From Pseudoalteromonas sp. NBT06-2 (GTDB lineage: Bacteria > Pseudomonadota > Gammaproteobacteria > Enterobacterales > Alteromonadaceae), in the NCBI RefSeq assembly GCF_002276045.1, contig NZ_NQMR01000026.1:1-64000 (forward strand): a stretch of DNA of 64,000 nucleotides, in the 5' to 3' direction. The translations under genes were made by a program, and so were the position numbers. Shown in pieces: positions 8,175-17,387 of the stretch. Within the stretch, counting starts at the first letter, position 1, and the number at the start of each line of letters is the position of its first letter. The notes below the pieces were generated by a model, which ran no database searches, was not told the origin of the DNA, and was given only the letters and a program-made list of their open reading frames with translations.

Positions 8175-10895
8175 ATGGAAACAAAATTACTCAAAATAAC
8201 GCCTCTAACCTTGTCGATTATGGTTTACATGAGTTCAAACGTATATGCAGCTCAAGAAGAACACATATTAGAAGACATCGAAATTATAAATGTAACAGGA
8301 TCACGTATTTCTCGTGCTGATATTGAGGGTATAGCACCAATAGTTGCATTCTCAAAAGCAGATATAGCGGCCTCCCCCGCAACAAATATTGGCCAATTTT
8401 TACAACGTATACCTTCAGTCACTGGCCCTGCTACCTCACATGCAAGTCAATTTTCAAATGGATCATCAACCGTTACCTTGAGGGGCTTAAGTGCCCGGAA
8501 CACTTTAGTTTTACTTAATGGTAGAAGATTAGGTTCATCGAGTATTGGCGGTAGTTCTGACTTAAATACAATTCCAATGTCAGCAATTAAAAGTATTGAA
8601 GTATTACAAGATGGCGCATCAGCTGTATATGGTTCAGATGCCATTGCTGGTGTAGTTAATGTGATAATGGATAATAACTTTGAAGGATTTAAAGTTAAAA
8701 CAAATTACGGTATTAGTAATCAAGATGACAATATTGAAAAAGGCTTTGAACTGACATACGGTATTAAATCTGAAGACGGTAATATTTTAGTTCATTACTC
8801 ACGAAATAGATCTGATGGTTATGTTATGTCTTCACGTGACATCCAGGATGATCCAGATAGACGTGGAGAAGGCGGTGTTAACTTAAGAGATCCACTTTCA
8901 AGTGAAGGGAGTACTTACAATATTAATGGAGATTGGTGGGTACTTAATGATAGCTCAGATAGATTCAATTCAATGTCAGATCTGCGACCTTATAATCATC
9001 CTTGGGATGAATCTTGGTTTCCAGGAGAGGTACCTGCAGGTGATAAAGATGGTTTTAATTATTGGTTATATGACATGGGATCTGCAGATTTAGACACTGA
9101 AAATATTTGGCTCAGTGGTACACAACACATTAATAACGATGTAGAACTCTTTTTTGAATATTTACAAAATAACCGTCAATCATTATCACGCTCACAACCT
9201 TACGCGTTTACATCAGATTTTGGTGATGCTGTTGAATATTCTCAAAATAATGATTATAACACCTTCGGTCAAAGCTTTGGTGTTGCACGTGCATTAATGG
9301 AACTAGGCCCTAGAGAAGTTAATAATATTGATTCTACAACCAGTCGTATTGTTATTGGTGCTCAAGGTTCAATTTATGATTGGAACTGGGATGTTTCCTT
9401 TAATCGCCAAAGAACAAAATCAACAAATAATCTTTTAGGTGTTTCTTATTCTCGAATACTAGCCGCCGCCGGAGATTCTGATGCATGCCGCGAACGCAAT
9501 GATGGCTGTGTACCAATCGACTTAATGGGCAAGGTAGGGTCAATTACACCAGATATGCTCAACTATATTCAAAGAGATGCAAAATCAAGTTCAAAAGGTG
9601 AAATGGATTCCTGGCAATTTAATACCACAGGTGATGTATTTGATTTACCAGCAGGTACAGTACAAGTTGCTTTTGGTCTTGAGTATCGTCAAGAACATGC
9701 ACAACAAGACTATGCTGCAATTGATGAAGAAGGCGATCGCATCTTTCAAGCTGGTTTAGGTGATACTAATGCCCCGACCCGCTCGATAAAAGAATTTTAT
9801 AGTGAAATTAATATCCCATTAATATCGGGTGCGCCTCTAGCAGATATGTTAGAAATAGACATGGCAGCACGTTATTCTGATTACAGTGATTTTGGTACAA
9901 CCACCACGCCAAAGATTGGAATTCGATGGCAACCCATAGCAGGATTATTGGTTCGCTCTTCTAGAAGTAAAGGCTTTAGAGCGCCTGGTTTTGATGAATT
10001 ATATTCTGGGTTAACTGGAGGTTGGAGTTACGTGAGTGATCCATGTGCTGAAGATAATTATGCATCAAAGTCAGGTTGTCCTCAGGGATTAAATGGTCCA
10101 GCTTCTCAAGCAACAGGTGCATTTGTTTATAGTGGTGGCAACCCAGATTTGCGACCAGAAGAATCAAAAAGTTTAACAGCAGGTATCGTGTGGGCACCGA
10201 GTTCATTACCTGGGTTTAGTATTTCACTTGATATGTTTGATATAGAAAAAACCAATGTGATCCGCACTACCCGCTCAAGTAATGTTGTTAAAAGTAATGC
10301 ACAAGGTGAGGCTGAATTTGAAGATTTTGTTGAGCGTCGAGAATCTGATGGTCAAATAACTGCTGTATATACGCTTTATGAAAACTCAGGTTATCAAAAC
10401 ATAAAAGGCTATGATACTGAAATAAAATATACATTTGATACGCAAAAATATGGCTCTTTTGACTTAAATTTAATAGCTACCCAAATGACAGATTATGATA
10501 CCGGTAAAACAAAGGATACTGCTACTGAACTTGTAGGAAATTGGTATGAAGGTTCGGGCTCATATCCAGAATATAAAGCCACACTTTCTACAACATGGCA
10601 GTTAGGTAATTTTACATCTGTTTGGTCTAGCCGTTTTGTTGATGAAGTTGTTGCAGCAGATGGGGAAGGTTATTGGTTAGATGAAAATCTTAAAAACATC
10701 GATTCATATCTTCAGCATGATGCCCAGCTAGGTTATAAATTAGAGAAGTGGGATAGCATATTATCAGTTGGGATTGAAAATGTATTTGATCAAGCGCCAC
10801 CTTATATAGTGGGCAGTTACCGTAATGGTTACGACGCACATACCTTCTCTTCAAGAGGTCGTTTTTACTATGCGCGATTATCAATGAATTTCTAA
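8175..10895 (+). CDS. TonB-dependent outer-membrane receptor
   Basis: A ~906-residue TonB-dependent receptor. I place the start at the ATG at 8175 rather than the GTG at 8163, because the sequence from there ('METKLLKITPL') makes a normal signal peptide ending near 'VYAAQ'. The plug domain follows: 'IINVTGSRISRADIEG', 'VTLRGLSARNTLVLLNGRR' and 'VLQDGASAVYGSDAIAGVVN' are the classical plug motifs. The 22-strand barrel runs to a terminal aromatic residue ('ARLSMNF'). It resembles the large receptors that marine bacteria use for oligosaccharides or peptides. The ligand is unknown. It follows the secreted metallopeptidase on the same strand but after a terminator, so it is a separate unit. Confidence 0.95.
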   Translation: METKLLKITPLTLSIMVYMSSNVYAAQEEHILEDIEIINVTGSRISRADIEGIAPIVAFSKADIAASPATNIGQFLQRIPSVTGPATSHASQFSNGSSTVTLRGLSARNTLVLLNGRRLGSSSIGGSSDLNTIPMSAIKSIEVLQDGASAVYGSDAIAGVVNVIMDNNFEGFKVKTNYGISNQDDNIEKGFELTYGIKSEDGNILVHYSRNRSDGYVMSSRDIQDDPDRRGEGGVNLRDPLSSEGSTYNINGDWWVLNDSSDRFNSMSDLRPYNHPWDESWFPGEVPAGDKDGFNYWLYDMGSADLDTENIWLSGTQHINNDVELFFEYLQNNRQSLSRSQPYAFTSDFGDAVEYSQNNDYNTFGQSFGVARALMELGPREVNNIDSTTSRIVIGAQGSIYDWNWDVSFNRQRTKSTNNLLGVSYSRILAAAGDSDACRERNDGCVPIDLMGKVGSITPDMLNYIQRDAKSSSKGEMDSWQFNTTGDVFDLPAGTVQVAFGLEYRQEHAQQDYAAIDEEGDRIFQAGLGDTNAPTRSIKEFYSEINIPLISGAPLADMLEIDMAARYSDYSDFGTTTTPKIGIRWQPIAGLLVRSSRSKGFRAPGFDELYSGLTGGWSYVSDPCAEDNYASKSGCPQGLNGPASQATGAFVYSGGNPDLRPEESKSLTAGIVWAPSSLPGFSISLDMFDIEKTNVIRTTRSSNVVKSNAQGEAEFEDFVERRESDGQITAVYTLYENSGYQNIKGYDTEIKYTFDTQKYGSFDLNLIATQMTDYDTGKTKDTATELVGNWYEGSGSYPEYKATLSTTWQLGNFTSVWSSRFVDEVVAADGEGYWLDENLKNIDSYLQHDAQLGYKLEKWDSILSVGIENVFDQAPPYIVGSYRNGYDAHTFSSRGRFYYARLSMNF

Positions 10896-10916
10896 TTTAT
10901 TACAGTTATTTACCTT

Positions 10917-10951
10917 CAGGCATTTCCTCCTCCCTGGTTGGAGTGCCTTTT
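10917..10951 (+). terminator. Probable terminator after the TonB receptor
   Basis: Imperfect stem: AGGCA...CCTCC pairs with GGAG-TGCCT, followed by TTT, about 20 bp past the stop codon. The stem is interrupted, so this is a moderate call. Confidence 0.6.
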
Positions 10952-11066
10952 CATTAACAAAATAAAATTCCGAATAATCCTTTAAAATTCGACATGGAAA
11001 ACAATTGTTTTATTAAATATTAGATTCAAGTATTAAATGCTTAATTTTCAGTTAACTCTATAAATC

Positions 11067-11603
11067 TCAAATAGTTTCAATTTCTACAACATCTGTTACT
11101 GGCATACTTATCAATACACTTTTACCAAAATTATCAATGGCTATCGCTATTTTTTTATTTTTAGTCGTTTCAGTTAAAACTCCTTTTCTACCAGCAAGTA
11201 CTCCTTTGATGATTTGAACTTTACATCCTTTGACTAAATAAGAATCCACAGTTGTCACATCATTAAAACTAGATTCAATTTTTTCCATTAATGAAATTTG
11301 ATTTTCCGGAATTGATGTTGGATATAAGCCAAATCTGACATAATCTTTTACTCCCGGTAAGTATCTTATTTTATGAATTTCATCCTGAGTATGTTTAACA
11401 AATATATAACCATTAAACAATGGTTTAAAATTATTATTTTCTTTAATTAATGGTAAATATACTTCAACTTCAATTACACCTTTCTCTTTATCAATCTCAA
11501 TTCTTTGGCATACTAGCTGTTCCGATTTTATTTTAGTTTGAACTGCATACCATTTTTTATCCACAGCTGTTTTATTTACTAGTTTATGAATATCCTGGGT
11601 CAC
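11067..11603 (-). CDS. RfaH/NusG-like transcription antiterminator
   Basis: A 178-residue NusG paralogue. The N-terminal NGN domain (about 16-110) has 'KWYAVQTKIKSEQ' and 'PLFNGYIFVK', the RfaH/NusG signature; RfaH itself has PLFPxYLFV. The C-terminal part holds a KOW-type segment ('VQIIKGVLAGRKGVLTE'). Proteins of this group (RfaH, UpxY, LoaP) load onto RNA polymerase to read through long polysaccharide or toxin operons. It lies on the same strand as, and beyond the end of, the 18-kb polysaccharide cluster, which makes that operon its obvious target, though this is inference. It is not the housekeeping NusG, which normally sits beside secE and rplK. Confidence 0.88.
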   Translation of the reverse strand: MTQDIHKLVNKTAVDKKWYAVQTKIKSEQLVCQRIEIDKEKGVIEVEVYLPLIKENNNFKPLFNGYIFVKHTQDEIHKIRYLPGVKDYVRFGLYPTSIPENQISLMEKIESSFNDVTTVDSYLVKGCKVQIIKGVLAGRKGVLTETTKNKKIAIAIDNFGKSVLISMPVTDVVEIETI

Positions 11604-11737
11604 ATTTGGTCCTTTGTATTTAATTCGTTATTATTTATATTGAAATCATGAAAAAGTTAGTATTATTTTTATAAATAATACTAACCGATGAAATTTATTG
11701 GCTATTAGTTGGTAGGAATAAGTCTAGTTTTTATCAA

Positions 11738-12367
11738 TCAAATACTAAATGTTTGTCGCTCTTTTCTTGGAGATTTATCAAATACTTGCCTATAAGCAGT
11801 TGAAAAGTTAGCTGCGTTAACATAACCCACTTGAGAGGCTATCTCTTGCATTGAAATATTACTGTTACGTAACATTTCTTGTGCTTTGATCATTCTTTGC
11901 TTGCGTAACCACTTGATAACTGTAGTACCAAATTGAGCCTTAAAAGCTTTTGATAATTTATTACGATTTGTAGCCATTTTGAATGCTAATTCATTTAGTT
12001 GTATCTCCTGAGATAAGTGCTTAATTAAATACTTTTCAGTTTTTTCAGCGAGCTTATAATATTCACTATTATTCTTATTCATGACGTAATTAATTGAATT
12101 AAAATTATAATACGCAGAAATTTGGGAAAAGTTAGACTTATTAACATATTTGTAATGTAAAGCCATGCCTACTTTGTACCGGCCTCCTTGTCCTATAACT
12201 CTAAAACTTAAGTATTCATAGACACATTGTAGATATACATGTTGGCTTTTAACGTAGTAGTTCGGTAATTTAGATAACATTTCATAGGAAAGTTGATCAA
12301 TATTAATTACAGTTTGATTTTTGATTTTTGAAAGCATATGAATTGGTAAGCCTTCTATATAAAACAT
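11738..12367 (-). CDS. AraC-family regulator with short N-terminal domain
   Basis: A 209-residue protein. The C-terminal ~100 residues form a typical AraC double helix-turn-helix: 'LNELAFKMATNRNKLSKAFK' is the first HTH, and 'SMQEIASQVGYVNAANFSTA' with 'YRQVFDKSPRKE' is the second with the family signature. The ~105-residue N-terminus matches no sensor domain I know and may be a short ligand or dimerisation domain. It sits between pgi and the RfaH-like gene on the same strand, so it may regulate the polysaccharide operon or nearby genes. The AraC call is firm; the target is unknown. Confidence 0.9.
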   Translation of the reverse strand: MFYIEGLPIHMLSKIKNQTVINIDQLSYEMLSKLPNYYVKSQHVYLQCVYEYLSFRVIGQGGRYKVGMALHYKYVNKSNFSQISAYYNFNSINYVMNKNNSEYYKLAEKTEKYLIKHLSQEIQLNELAFKMATNRNKLSKAFKAQFGTTVIKWLRKQRMIKAQEMLRNSNISMQEIASQVGYVNAANFSTAYRQVFDKSPRKERQTFSI

Positions 12368-12624
12368 AACATCAGGGAATTATGAAAATTTTTTATATTT
12401 CCAATCACAATATTGTTGACCATTTGAGTATAAATTGTTTTTAATCATATTATTTATCCTACTTTATATTGAGAATAGGATAAAATCAGTATAATTAACC
12501 AGTTACTAAGAAAAATTTATCTTTTCGAGTATTCTTTTGAACTATTTTATTTGATTTTTAAGAATCAAGTTAAACTCTTTAAATCTATGATATAAAAGAA
12601 TCGATTACAAGAAATTGATGTGTT

Positions 12625-14226
12625 TTAAAATTCACCTGATACAAACATCTGAATCAGATTACTTGTAGAAGCTGAAAATTTAAAGTTATCAGCTGAGCCC
12701 TTTATTTTGTTTAAAACATGAGTTCCAAGTTCTTTACCTAGCTCAACTCCCCACTGATCAAACGAATTCACTTGCCATAAAAAACCTTGTACACACGTCT
12801 TATGTTCATATAAGGCAATTAATGCGCCAAACGATTCAGGTGAAATAGATTTCATTAATAGTGTATTAGTCGGAGTATTTCCTTTCATTACCTTGTGAAC
12901 AGCCAGTGTTAATGTGCTACCAGGTGTTAATTCAGATTTTACCTGTTCGTATGATTTACCTTGCATTAAAGCTTCACTTTGCGCAAAACAATTGGCAACT
13001 AAGATTTTATGATTTTTCTCAAGATGATTACTCCCCTGTAATGCAACAATAAAATCGGCAGGGATAATTAATTTGCTTTGATGCATCAATTGCATAAAAG
13101 CATGTTGGCTATTAGTTCCCTCTTGTCCAAAAATAACTGGCGCTGTAGGCCACAACAAATCAATACCATCGGTTGAAACTGACTTTCCATTACTTTCCAT
13201 ATCTAGTTGTTGTAAGTATCCTGGAAATGATCGTAAATTATGAGAGTAAGGTAAAATAGCTAAATTCTGAAAATCAAAACCATTTCGATTCCATAAACCT
13301 ATCAATGCCATGATGATTGGCATGTTGTGTTCAAAGTCAGCTTGTTGAAAATGTTGGTCCATTTGGTATGCACCATTTTTAAATTCGCTAAAATGTTTAT
13401 TACCTATCGCTAACCCAAGAGGTAAACCTACAGCTGACCATAATGAAAAACGCCCCCCTACCCAATCCCACATAGGTAATATATGGCTATCTTGTAAGCC
13501 AAAAGATTTCACTTTTTCAACAGCTGTACTAACTGCAAACCATTGCTGTTTTATAACTCCTTCTAAAGGTAAGCGTGATATCATCCATCGCTTGACAACT
13601 TGTGCATTGATCATTGTTTCTTGTGTAGTGAAGGTTTTTGAAATTACAACAACTAACGTTGTTGATGCGTTAAGCTTCTTTAATTTATCCTCAACAGCGG
13701 CTCCATCGACACTTGCCAAAACATGTACATTTAGTCCAGTACAATGGTAAGGAGTTAGAGCACTTAATGCGACTTTAATACCATAATAAGACCCCCCTAT
13801 ACCAATTGTTAATACATCAGTATATTTTTCTCCTGTCGCACTTTTTATACGACCTTCTGTTATTCCCTCAATAATTTCAAACATCCGCTTTTCAGTTTTA
13901 TCTACTTCATCGGCCTCTTTTCCAAGTACCTCTTGTTTTGTTTTTAATGGCGCTCTAAGTAAGGAATGTAATGCTTTTCTATTTTCGGTTACATTAACTT
14001 TATCTCCTGAAGTTAGAGATTTAATCCACTGATCTAGCCCCTTATTCTTAACCCATGCCAATAATTGCGATAATTCATATCGAGATATATTTTGTTTTGA
14101 GTAGTCCAAAAATATACCGGCAGCTTTTATTGAAAAATCTTTTGCACGCTCACTATCATCAAATAGATCACTAATTTTCCTTTGATCTGATTTTTGTTGC
14201 CTTATTAATGACTTTATAAATCTCAT
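12625..14226 (-). CDS. pgi: Glucose-6-phosphate isomerase
   Basis: A 533-residue cytoplasmic glycolytic enzyme that interconverts glucose-6-phosphate and fructose-6-phosphate. Both PGI signatures are visible: 'DWVGGRFSLWSAVGLPLGL' near residue 250, and 'GQEGTNSQHAFMQLMHQ', which holds the catalytic Glu and His in the middle. A conserved Lys lies in the 'NSFDQWGVELGK' signature near the C-terminus. The length is normal for the family, though the N-terminus is diverged from the E. coli enzyme. It supplies hexose phosphate that could feed the sugar-nucleotide step of the polysaccharide cluster, but a MITE-bearing gap separates the two. Confidence 0.96.
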   Translation of the reverse strand: MRFIKSLIRQQKSDQRKISDLFDDSERAKDFSIKAAGIFLDYSKQNISRYELSQLLAWVKNKGLDQWIKSLTSGDKVNVTENRKALHSLLRAPLKTKQEVLGKEADEVDKTEKRMFEIIEGITEGRIKSATGEKYTDVLTIGIGGSYYGIKVALSALTPYHCTGLNVHVLASVDGAAVEDKLKKLNASTTLVVVISKTFTTQETMINAQVVKRWMISRLPLEGVIKQQWFAVSTAVEKVKSFGLQDSHILPMWDWVGGRFSLWSAVGLPLGLAIGNKHFSEFKNGAYQMDQHFQQADFEHNMPIIMALIGLWNRNGFDFQNLAILPYSHNLRSFPGYLQQLDMESNGKSVSTDGIDLLWPTAPVIFGQEGTNSQHAFMQLMHQSKLIIPADFIVALQGSNHLEKNHKILVANCFAQSEALMQGKSYEQVKSELTPGSTLTLAVHKVMKGNTPTNTLLMKSISPESFGALIALYEHKTCVQGFLWQVNSFDQWGVELGKELGTHVLNKIKGSADNFKFSASTSNLIQMFVSGEF

Positions 14227-14427
14227 TTTTTTGTATGCCTCTTATTTGCTCACTCGATAAAATAATGATTACTTATACTTTTCTTTTAGATACTTTAGAT
14301 CTGGGTAACCTGAAAGTATTTATTGTCTAACTCTTAGGTAAATTCCATAAATAAATTAATAAAACGATTTTTAGACAATGTAATGCGTAAGTGTTTCTTG
14401 GGGGATTAAGATAGGGTACTCAAAGTC

Positions 14428-14725
14428 TATACCCAAGCCACTTCAAGATGTGAGGTTCAGGACTGCTGAGCAATTCATGATCTAGGCGCATCTTTGCATT
14501 AATGGTTACTCCCTTAAAAAAAGATGGACCGGCAATATGCTCCTGCATTGCTCTAGTACCTACATCCATGCAGGCAACAACGAGCATGATTTGCTCAGAA
14601 GTCCCTGTAAGGTTGGTTTATCGTTATTGATTTTGAAAAGGGAATACCATGTTCTTCAATCAATGCCTTGCCTAAAGCATTTCTAATTCCAACTGAATCC
14701 TGCATCTTGAAGTGGTTTGGGTATA
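14428..14725. mobile_element. MITE-like element, about 298 bp, with 23-bp terminal inverted repeats
   Basis: The left end (14428-14450) and the right end (14703-14725) are inverted repeats matching at 22 of 23 bases (TATACCCAA[G/A]CCACTTC and onward). A second, inner inverted pair lies at about 14460-14482 and 14582-14606. TA at both outer edges could be a TA target duplication, as with IS630/Tc1-type elements, but I cannot prove it. On the minus strand the right half reads as an open stretch ('NALGKALIEEHGIPFSKSI'), so it may derive from a gene fragment. A diverged relative lies at 55848-56053. Confidence 0.75.
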
Positions 14726-14855
14726 TAACCAAGATTTGTTAAATGTGATGAATAAAACTGGTTATAGCAATACGAGTAAGTTAGTGATCAAATTTTAATA
14801 ATGATAAATTTTCAAGAACAAGGCGCTTGATTGAGTAATAGCTAGCTACTAGAAC

Positions 14856-15111
14856 ACCGAACAGTTTAAAATATAGTCACCAGCGAGAGCCAAAATTTTC
14901 GTAGACTAGAAAATTTTTGTAGGTCTAGTTATTCTCCATCAAGAAAATTTAACGCAGTATACGGAAATTTTAGCCTCGCCCGCAGGGAATGACCAAAAAT
15001 CACACATGCTACGTTGTATCAGCTCGAAATAGCCCACTATTCCATTCACTAATACGCCTTACCTGTGTGATTTCTGGACCATTCTGGTGTTCATATTTTA
15101 AACTAATCGGT
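14856..15111. mobile_element. Nested palindromic MITE-like element, about 256 bp
   Basis: The ends, 14856-14875 and 15092-15111, are imperfect inverted repeats around AGTTTAAAATAT. Inside lies another imperfect inverted pair, GAGAGCCAAAATTTTCGTA near 14884 against TACGGAAATTTTAGCCTCG near 14958. A third lies at about 14988-15009 and 15062-15084, around AAATCACACA. The whole could fold into a branched structure. No open reading frame is present. The family is unknown to me. Confidence 0.6.
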
Positions 15112-15216
15112 ACTCTAGGATTGAAAGCAACGATGTTATTGGAATATTTAGTTCATTTAAAGTGAGCACTTATTTATTCGTATTGGTATTAATCACACGT
15201 TTATTATAATGCATGT

Positions 15217-15277
15217 ATTGAGTGTTTAATCTCCAGGTTCACAAGTTGTTTGAAATTCTAGAGATTAGAAACTCAAT
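15217..15277 (-). terminator. Long hairpin at the end of the polysaccharide operon
   Basis: Two 20-base arms (15217-15236 and 15258-15277) match as an inverted repeat at 17 of 20 positions. The second arm covers the stop codon of the last gene of the cluster. No clear T-run follows on the minus strand, so it may act as a terminator or as an RNA-stabilising 3' hairpin. Confidence 0.5.
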
Positions 15278-17306
15278 TACTAAGCGAATTAATTTTTAAA
15301 ATATTGTCTATATCTAAAAAAGGCTTATTTAAGTGTTTATATAACAAACTTTGTAAAATAACACCATTACTATGAGCACTTAACTCTTTGATTATTTGAC
15401 CTAAATAAGTTTTCCCACTATAAAACCCAAAGTCATCACTTTGTAATTCTTTTACATCATCCATCATACTCTGACTATAATTATCTGAAAAAACCGCATC
15501 AAACATAAATATGCCGTGTGTACTAAATCCTGATAATTGAGAATAAGGAGCGCCATCATTTCCGGTGACTTGCCAAAAACCGAACTCATCAAAAATACTA
15601 TGATATACAAACCAAGGAAACTGGTTTAAATTCATTTCTGTTTGTGCCACATGCTTATTTATTTCTACGCTATGAAGTTTTTGCACTTCATAAATATTTT
15701 GAGTAAATAGTTGAAAATCACTATTAATAAGTGACAATTCCATTGAAGCTAGTAAAAAAGGGTCTGACACTAAGTGAGATCCAGATCTGCTATCAACCGG
15801 TACATCTATTTGGTAACGTTTTTTAAAAATAATGGTGTCATAATTAAGTGAGTTATCAACAGACTCCCCCCATAATTTATAACCCATAGCCGCATACTGT
15901 TCATAACCAAATCGACCTTCTATAAATAGAGTTTCCTCACTACCATCATAATAACTACCGGTTAACTCTTCATTTTGTAGCGCCCTAATGAAGTTTAGAC
16001 GATTAATAAAATGTTTAATTGTAGCTTTATAAGCTGGATACCATTGTTCCATAATTTTTAGCCAAATAAGTAACCTACCTGTACCTACTGTTGTCCATCC
16101 TGAGCCATTAGAGGAAACTTGGTTATCAGTATCTATTAAAGATAATGTAGTCGTACCATATTGGCGATTTGGTAATTCATCATTATATAGAGGCATCGCG
16201 TTAAGACTTGATAATAATTTTGTTGCTCTAACATCAAACTCAATTTTAGAAATTACCCCTAACCTTTGAACAGAGATTAATGCTCCAATATAGCTTCCTA
16301 TAGACCACATAGAGCTATAGGAATATTGGTGTGTATCAAATACAAAACCTGTTTTATTATCAGTATTATGTTTAAAATACTGCCATGCTTTATGAGCTGT
16401 ATTTCTATCATGTAAATTGATTATCGAATTTAATGTTTCTATTCCTCTATAGCCAGTCATTTTATTCGGCACTTTATTATTTTTTATTTCTACGGATTGA
16501 GTGCCCTCAATGTGTTGCACTGCATTAGTAATTTTTAGTTCATGAAACTGTACAGGTTGATCTAATAAAGTAACTTGGATTTTTTCATCTACCTCTGCTT
16601 CTTTTGATATTTTTTGTTGTTCAAACTCAACAGAATGACGAACTCCTCTAGAAGTTGCATTTTCAACATAGTCATTTTTTAAAACTTTATCTTCAGTATC
16701 TGATATAATAGAAGGTCTTGGTATATAGCTTCGCTGTGGTAATTGATTAAAACTTGGCAACTCCTTTTTTTGACTATGATCAATTGCCAGTCCAGGCTTG
16801 GGCCCTTGATAATCACTGATGGAAAGAACATCTTCTAGCTCAAACATCAATAAAGTACTTTCTTGATTAAGTTTTTCTAAAGCTGACAAACCAGTTTTCA
16901 TTTGAACTGACGCTTGATTAAGCGAGTTAAGCTCTTCTTCATAGGTCCTTTTTATTTGCTTTGAAAACTCTTGCCAACTTATATTACTTTCAAGTAAATA
17001 AGTTTGTCCAGTTGCCCACGCTTGATATGCTAATTTATCATCATTTTTTTCATAAGAAAAAGTCGCTAAAATTTGTGCTAATGCCGCCATTCTGAGTTGT
17101 TGTTGATTTCTTTTTTTATTTAGAAAAATAAAGCTATTTTGCTGCCAAATTTGAGCTGCTTGAGAAAATTTATCCAATTTGTACAATAACCATCCTTGAC
17201 GTAATTCACTTACATCAGGCATAGCTGCATTCAAATTAAAACTAAATAAAACCAAAATATATATTACCAGTTTACACTCTATTTTTATTCGAATATCCAT
17301 AATCAA
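15273..17306 (-). CDS. DUF3131 protein with N-terminal helical extension
   Basis: A 677-residue exported protein and the last gene of the polysaccharide cluster. A signal peptide ends near residue 28 ('FSFNLNAAM'). Residues ~30-190 are helical and TPR-like or coiled coil ('RQGWLLYKLDKFSQAAQIW'). A low-complexity linker follows, then a DUF3131 domain from about residue 300. Shared landmarks with the three upstream paralogues are 'EGRFGYEQYAAMGYKLWG' and a shifted 'AQTEMNLNQFPWFVYHSIF'. DUF3131 is likely an alpha-toroid fold like glycoamylase-type enzymes; activity is inferred only. The extra N-terminus suggests a scaffolding version. Confidence 0.82.
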   Translation of the reverse strand: MIMDIRIKIECKLVIYILVLFSFNLNAAMPDVSELRQGWLLYKLDKFSQAAQIWQQNSFIFLNKKRNQQQLRMAALAQILATFSYEKNDDKLAYQAWATGQTYLLESNISWQEFSKQIKRTYEEELNSLNQASVQMKTGLSALEKLNQESTLLMFELEDVLSISDYQGPKPGLAIDHSQKKELPSFNQLPQRSYIPRPSIISDTEDKVLKNDYVENATSRGVRHSVEFEQQKISKEAEVDEKIQVTLLDQPVQFHELKITNAVQHIEGTQSVEIKNNKVPNKMTGYRGIETLNSIINLHDRNTAHKAWQYFKHNTDNKTGFVFDTHQYSYSSMWSIGSYIGALISVQRLGVISKIEFDVRATKLLSSLNAMPLYNDELPNRQYGTTTLSLIDTDNQVSSNGSGWTTVGTGRLLIWLKIMEQWYPAYKATIKHFINRLNFIRALQNEELTGSYYDGSEETLFIEGRFGYEQYAAMGYKLWGESVDNSLNYDTIIFKKRYQIDVPVDSRSGSHLVSDPFLLASMELSLINSDFQLFTQNIYEVQKLHSVEINKHVAQTEMNLNQFPWFVYHSIFDEFGFWQVTGNDGAPYSQLSGFSTHGIFMFDAVFSDNYSQSMMDDVKELQSDDFGFYSGKTYLGQIIKELSAHSNGVILQSLLYKHLNKPFLDIDNILKINSLSN

Positions 17307-17387
17307 TCCTCACTTTAGTTTTTAGAACTGAAAGATCCATTTACAATGGTAAAATCTATCTTTTGTGTTTTTAATTTTTGAAGTAGG

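Larger units (their letters stand above)
14227..15272. other. 1-kb gene-free stretch holding two MITE-like elements
   Basis: No credible gene is present. The region is mostly two structured repeats, at 14428-14725 and 14856-15111, plus a hairpin that overlaps the end of the next gene. It separates pgi from the polysaccharide operon. Confidence 0.75.

Noticed and set aside
8447-8644. Minus-strand frames inside the TonB receptor and other large genes
   Set aside because: They are mirror frames of real genes and have no start sites or motifs of their own.
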